Positions 61,878-64,000 of a stretch of 64,000 nt of DNA are shown piece by piece. The notes beneath the pieces were generated by a model, which saw only the letters and a program-made list of their open reading frames with translations, searched no databases and had not been told where the DNA came from. Where the stretch lies: positions 3,596,001 to 3,660,000 of the forward strand of contig NZ_JADEXS020000001.1 of the NCBI RefSeq assembly GCF_015207005.2, in the 5' to 3' direction. Origin of the DNA: Desmonostoc muscorum LEGE 12446. GTDB taxonomy: Bacteria; Cyanobacteriota; Cyanobacteriia; Cyanobacteriales; Nostocaceae. Both the position numbers and the translations under genes were made by a program. The stretch's first letter is position 1, and each line of letters begins with the position of its first letter.

Positions 61878-63368
61878 TTAAGTGCTAAAAATAATTTGTC
61901 CGTTGACTATTGCTACTAGCTTCACCCTCAACGGGCCAGCTGTATAAGTGTCCTCTGCGGCGATCGCTTTAATTTCCAATGCCCTATTGTACTGCCTTAG
62001 TTGGGTGACAAAACGCAGAAAAGTGCCATCTACTTGGACATTTTCAACAATTCCAGCATTACGGGCACGAAATTGGGAAGCAGAAATGAGTAGTTCTAAT
62101 CGCTGCTGCAACTGATAGGATGTCATGGTTTTGGGGTCAGCAGTAGTTGTGGCTAACTGGGCGCCTCCAGAAAAAACCAGTTCATTGCGGGCTATGTCGG
62201 TAAAAAATTCTATTTGCTTTTCTCCCCTGACATAATTACCCGCTGAGAAAATTCGCACAACATATTCTCGACCATCCCCAATTTGCTTGCTCAGTTGCTC
62301 AACCCTTTCTTGAGTCACGCGCACAAGCTCTACATTTGCAGAATTTGCACCAGGCTCGCTTAATTCTAGGTTGGCGTTACGATTGGCTTGTTGTAAAAGT
62401 TGTACCACCGCCTGACGAGCCGCAGGAGGTTGGGTAACACGAATTACAGCAGCGGCGAGAACTTGACCGCGAAATAAGGCTAGTTTTCCTAGACGCAGGT
62501 CTTGGTAGGACTGATAATATTTTTCCAGCCTTGCAACTTCCTGTTCTAGCTGCTCCTGTTGTGCTTCCAATTCTTTGAGGCGAGATTCTCGTTTAGCAAT
62601 CACTTGCTCTCTAGCCGTAATTTCTAAATTACGGTCTTGAATCAATTGATCGAGTTGGGCAATTTTGCGATCGCGTGCTTCTATCCCTTGTTGGCGGTTG
62701 GCAAGTTCGCGATCGCGTTTTTCGATAGCTGTTTTGGCTTCGTCAATGGCTTTTTTCGCCTCAGCATATAGTCGTTGACGTTCTGTTTTTAGTAGTTCAA
62801 CTGCTGCCTGTAGTTCTTTTCTCTGGTTGTAGACGCTTTGCAGTTCAGCTATGGCTTTTTGGTACTGACTGACAACTCGATCTAGTTGCCCTTGAGTGCG
62901 TTGAAGTTGAGTCTGGGTTTGGGCTTGCTGCTGAATGGTGCGGTTGAGTTGGGCTTGGGTTTCCCTTTGCTTGGCATTCGCCGCCTGCAAGGACTGATTA
63001 ATTGCTTGTAAGTCTTGTTGTGCCTTTGTTTGGGCAATTCTTGCTTGATTTAGCTCAGTCTCTACCTGACTTTTCTGGGTTTCTGCGACTTTTAGCTGTT
63101 CCCGCTTTTGCCTGAGGTCTGTTTGAATATCTTCTAACTCAAAGACTCCCTGCCGCAATTTATCATCGGCAGCGAATAAAATCCCTAAGGTTGATGCTGA
63201 AATCAAACCACCAGTAAAAATAGTTACTACTACAGCGGTATTTTTCGGACGGAGGTTAAAAAGTGAGAGGCGGGCTTTGCCAACTCGTGTGCCGATGCGA
63301 TCGCCCACGGTTGCAATTACGCCTCCCAAAATTAAAATTGCTGCGATGAGGATGTATCCGGTGGTCAT
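61878..63368 (-). CDS. DUF3084 coiled-coil membrane protein
   Basis: A 496-residue protein with two N-terminal hydrophobic helices (about 4-22 and 44-66) and a cytoplasmic patch between them (RIGTRVGKARLSLFNLRPKNT). A long coiled coil follows (about 75-295: QTDLRQKREQLKVAETQKSQ, QEQLEQEVARLEKYYQSYQD), then a C-terminal globular DUF3084 domain (GREYVVRIFSAGNYVRGEKQIEF). It is found across cyanobacteria, usually near ntcA and the YqgF-like gene. Possible envelope organiser; no function known. Confidence 0.9.
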   Translation of the reverse strand: MTTGYILIAAILILGGVIATVGDRIGTRVGKARLSLFNLRPKNTAVVVTIFTGGLISASTLGILFAADDKLRQGVFELEDIQTDLRQKREQLKVAETQKSQVETELNQARIAQTKAQQDLQAINQSLQAANAKQRETQAQLNRTIQQQAQTQTQLQRTQGQLDRVVSQYQKAIAELQSVYNQRKELQAAVELLKTERQRLYAEAKKAIDEAKTAIEKRDRELANRQQGIEARDRKIAQLDQLIQDRNLEITAREQVIAKRESRLKELEAQQEQLEQEVARLEKYYQSYQDLRLGKLALFRGQVLAAAVIRVTQPPAARQAVVQLLQQANRNANLELSEPGANSANVELVRVTQERVEQLSKQIGDGREYVVRIFSAGNYVRGEKQIEFFTDIARNELVFSGGAQLATTTADPKTMTSYQLQQRLELLISASQFRARNAGIVENVQVDGTFLRFVTQLRQYNRALEIKAIAAEDTYTAGPLRVKLVAIVNGQIIFST

Positions 63369-63536
63369 GTTTAGCTACCGAAATCCTTCCAGATACAGCC
63401 TACTACTTTTAGCCATTGTCTGTGGAGGAGTGGAGGTTGGCAATAGCTGAAATTACTCAATTTTAGATTTTCCTTTAGCTATTAGTGCGATCTTGAAAAA
63501 CACAACAGGTGCCGACTCCGCTAACTCCAATTGTTT

Positions 63537-64000
63537 TTATGTGAACTGGCGACTTAAAGTAACGGGTTTATGCACAGTAATCTTCTTCTTGTGGATAGAA
63601 ATCATCTTTTTTTCACGCAAATCCCCTAGTAGCCTAGTAACTGTAACACGAGTCGAACCAATTGCTTCAGCGATCGCTTGATGAGACAATTTCAAATCAA
63701 TTGTGATCCCATCAGCACAGGGAACTCCAAAATCACGACAAAGAATTAATAGAAAACTCACCAACCTAGAACCCATATCTCGGTGAGCAAGAGTTTCAAT
63801 CATCATCTCTGTCTGTAAAATTCGCGAAGACAGACCCCGCAGCATTAACATTGATAATTCTGGATTTTCCTTGAGTGCTTGCTCGACTTGTTCAATTGGT
63901 GCTGACAGTAATTCCACAGGGGTAAATGCAACCGCATGGTAAAACCTATCCGATTTATTTCCTGTCAGCAATGACAATACACCAAAAACACTATTTTCCC
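63537..64000 (-). CDS. ntcA: global nitrogen regulator NtcA, 5' end beyond the window
   Basis: The C-terminal 154 residues of a Crp/Fnr-type activator that senses 2-oxoglutarate and controls nitrogen assimilation and heterocyst differentiation. The frame is open to the right edge ([21 protein letters not shown]), so an apparent start at 63977 (TTG) is internal. The long dimer helix [20 protein letters not shown] and the [24 protein letters not shown] with GSTRVT recognition helix are intact. The sequence reads as the Nostoc/Anabaena form. The effector pocket half is partly outside the window. Confidence 0.97.

Noticed and set aside
63537..63977. Treating the ntcA frame as a complete 146-residue gene
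   Set aside because: The apparent start is an internal TTG and the frame continues with NtcA sequence to the window edge.

Overview
The window comes from a filamentous, heterocyst-forming type of cyanobacterium (Nostocales, Nostoc/Anabaena-like). This rests on a C-terminal NtcA reading frame that I recognise as the Nostoc/Anabaena form, the NDH-1 subunit NdhN, several cyanobacteria-specific families (DUF3172, DUF1997, DUF4079, DUF3146, DUF3084), very frequent HIP1 octamers (GCGATCGC), and abundant heptameric short tandem repeats (STRRs) between genes. No rRNA, tRNA or CRISPR array was found.

Layout. 1-12.4 kb is mixed: the 3' part of an MFS exporter, a GT4 glycosyltransferase, a membrane-anchored matrixin-like protease next to secG, gpmI, an ABC-F ATPase, a linear amide C-N hydrolase, and small regulators or DUF29 genes among repeats. 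13.1-31.6 kb is one very long minus-strand translation cluster. In transcription order it runs rplC-rplD-rplW-rplB-rpsS-rplV-rpsC-rplP-rpmC-rpsQ-rplN-rplX-rplE-rpsH-rplF-rplR-rpsE-rplO-secY-adk-infA-rpmJ-rpsM-rpsK-rpoA-rplQ-truA-rplM-rpsI-rpmE-prfA. rpsJ, rpsN and rpmD are not in it. Many of its intergenic gaps hold heptamer repeats arranged as inverted arms.

32.6-42.9 kb carries ndhN, a GNAT acetyltransferase, an ABC-2 permease, DUF3172 and AMIN-domain proteins, two CPA2 cation/proton antiporters (one with a long universal-stress-like C-terminus) and an SGNH hydrolase. 43.0-47.8 kb is the accessory island of most interest. It has a 21-bp minisatellite, a small two-helix membrane protein of the kind associated with cyanobacterial TRADD-N modules, and a divergent HTH-NACHT STAND ATPase. 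The ATPase is split by a 14-nt overlap from its helical/WD40 sensor half, whose five 126-bp blades are nearly identical. A Uma2-type nuclease and a two-gene cassette follow; the first cassette gene has no usable start codon and may be an orphan toxin.

48-64 kb returns to cyanobacterial housekeeping or conserved genes: an atypical SDR, DUF1997, DUF4079, an ankyrin protein, an amidase, a TPR-GT41 (OGT-like) protein, an aldo/keto reductase, and the DUF3146, YqgF-like, DUF3084 and ntcA group at the right edge. At 58.4-59.5 kb a deletion appears to have joined two convergent genes, a Crp-family regulator that lost its DNA-binding end and a secreted EndoU-type nuclease that lost its C-terminus and also carries an in-frame stop.

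Non-coding DNA is rich in structured repeats: at least four MITE-like inverted-repeat elements, two families of perfect palindromes, and many heptamer STRR blocks.
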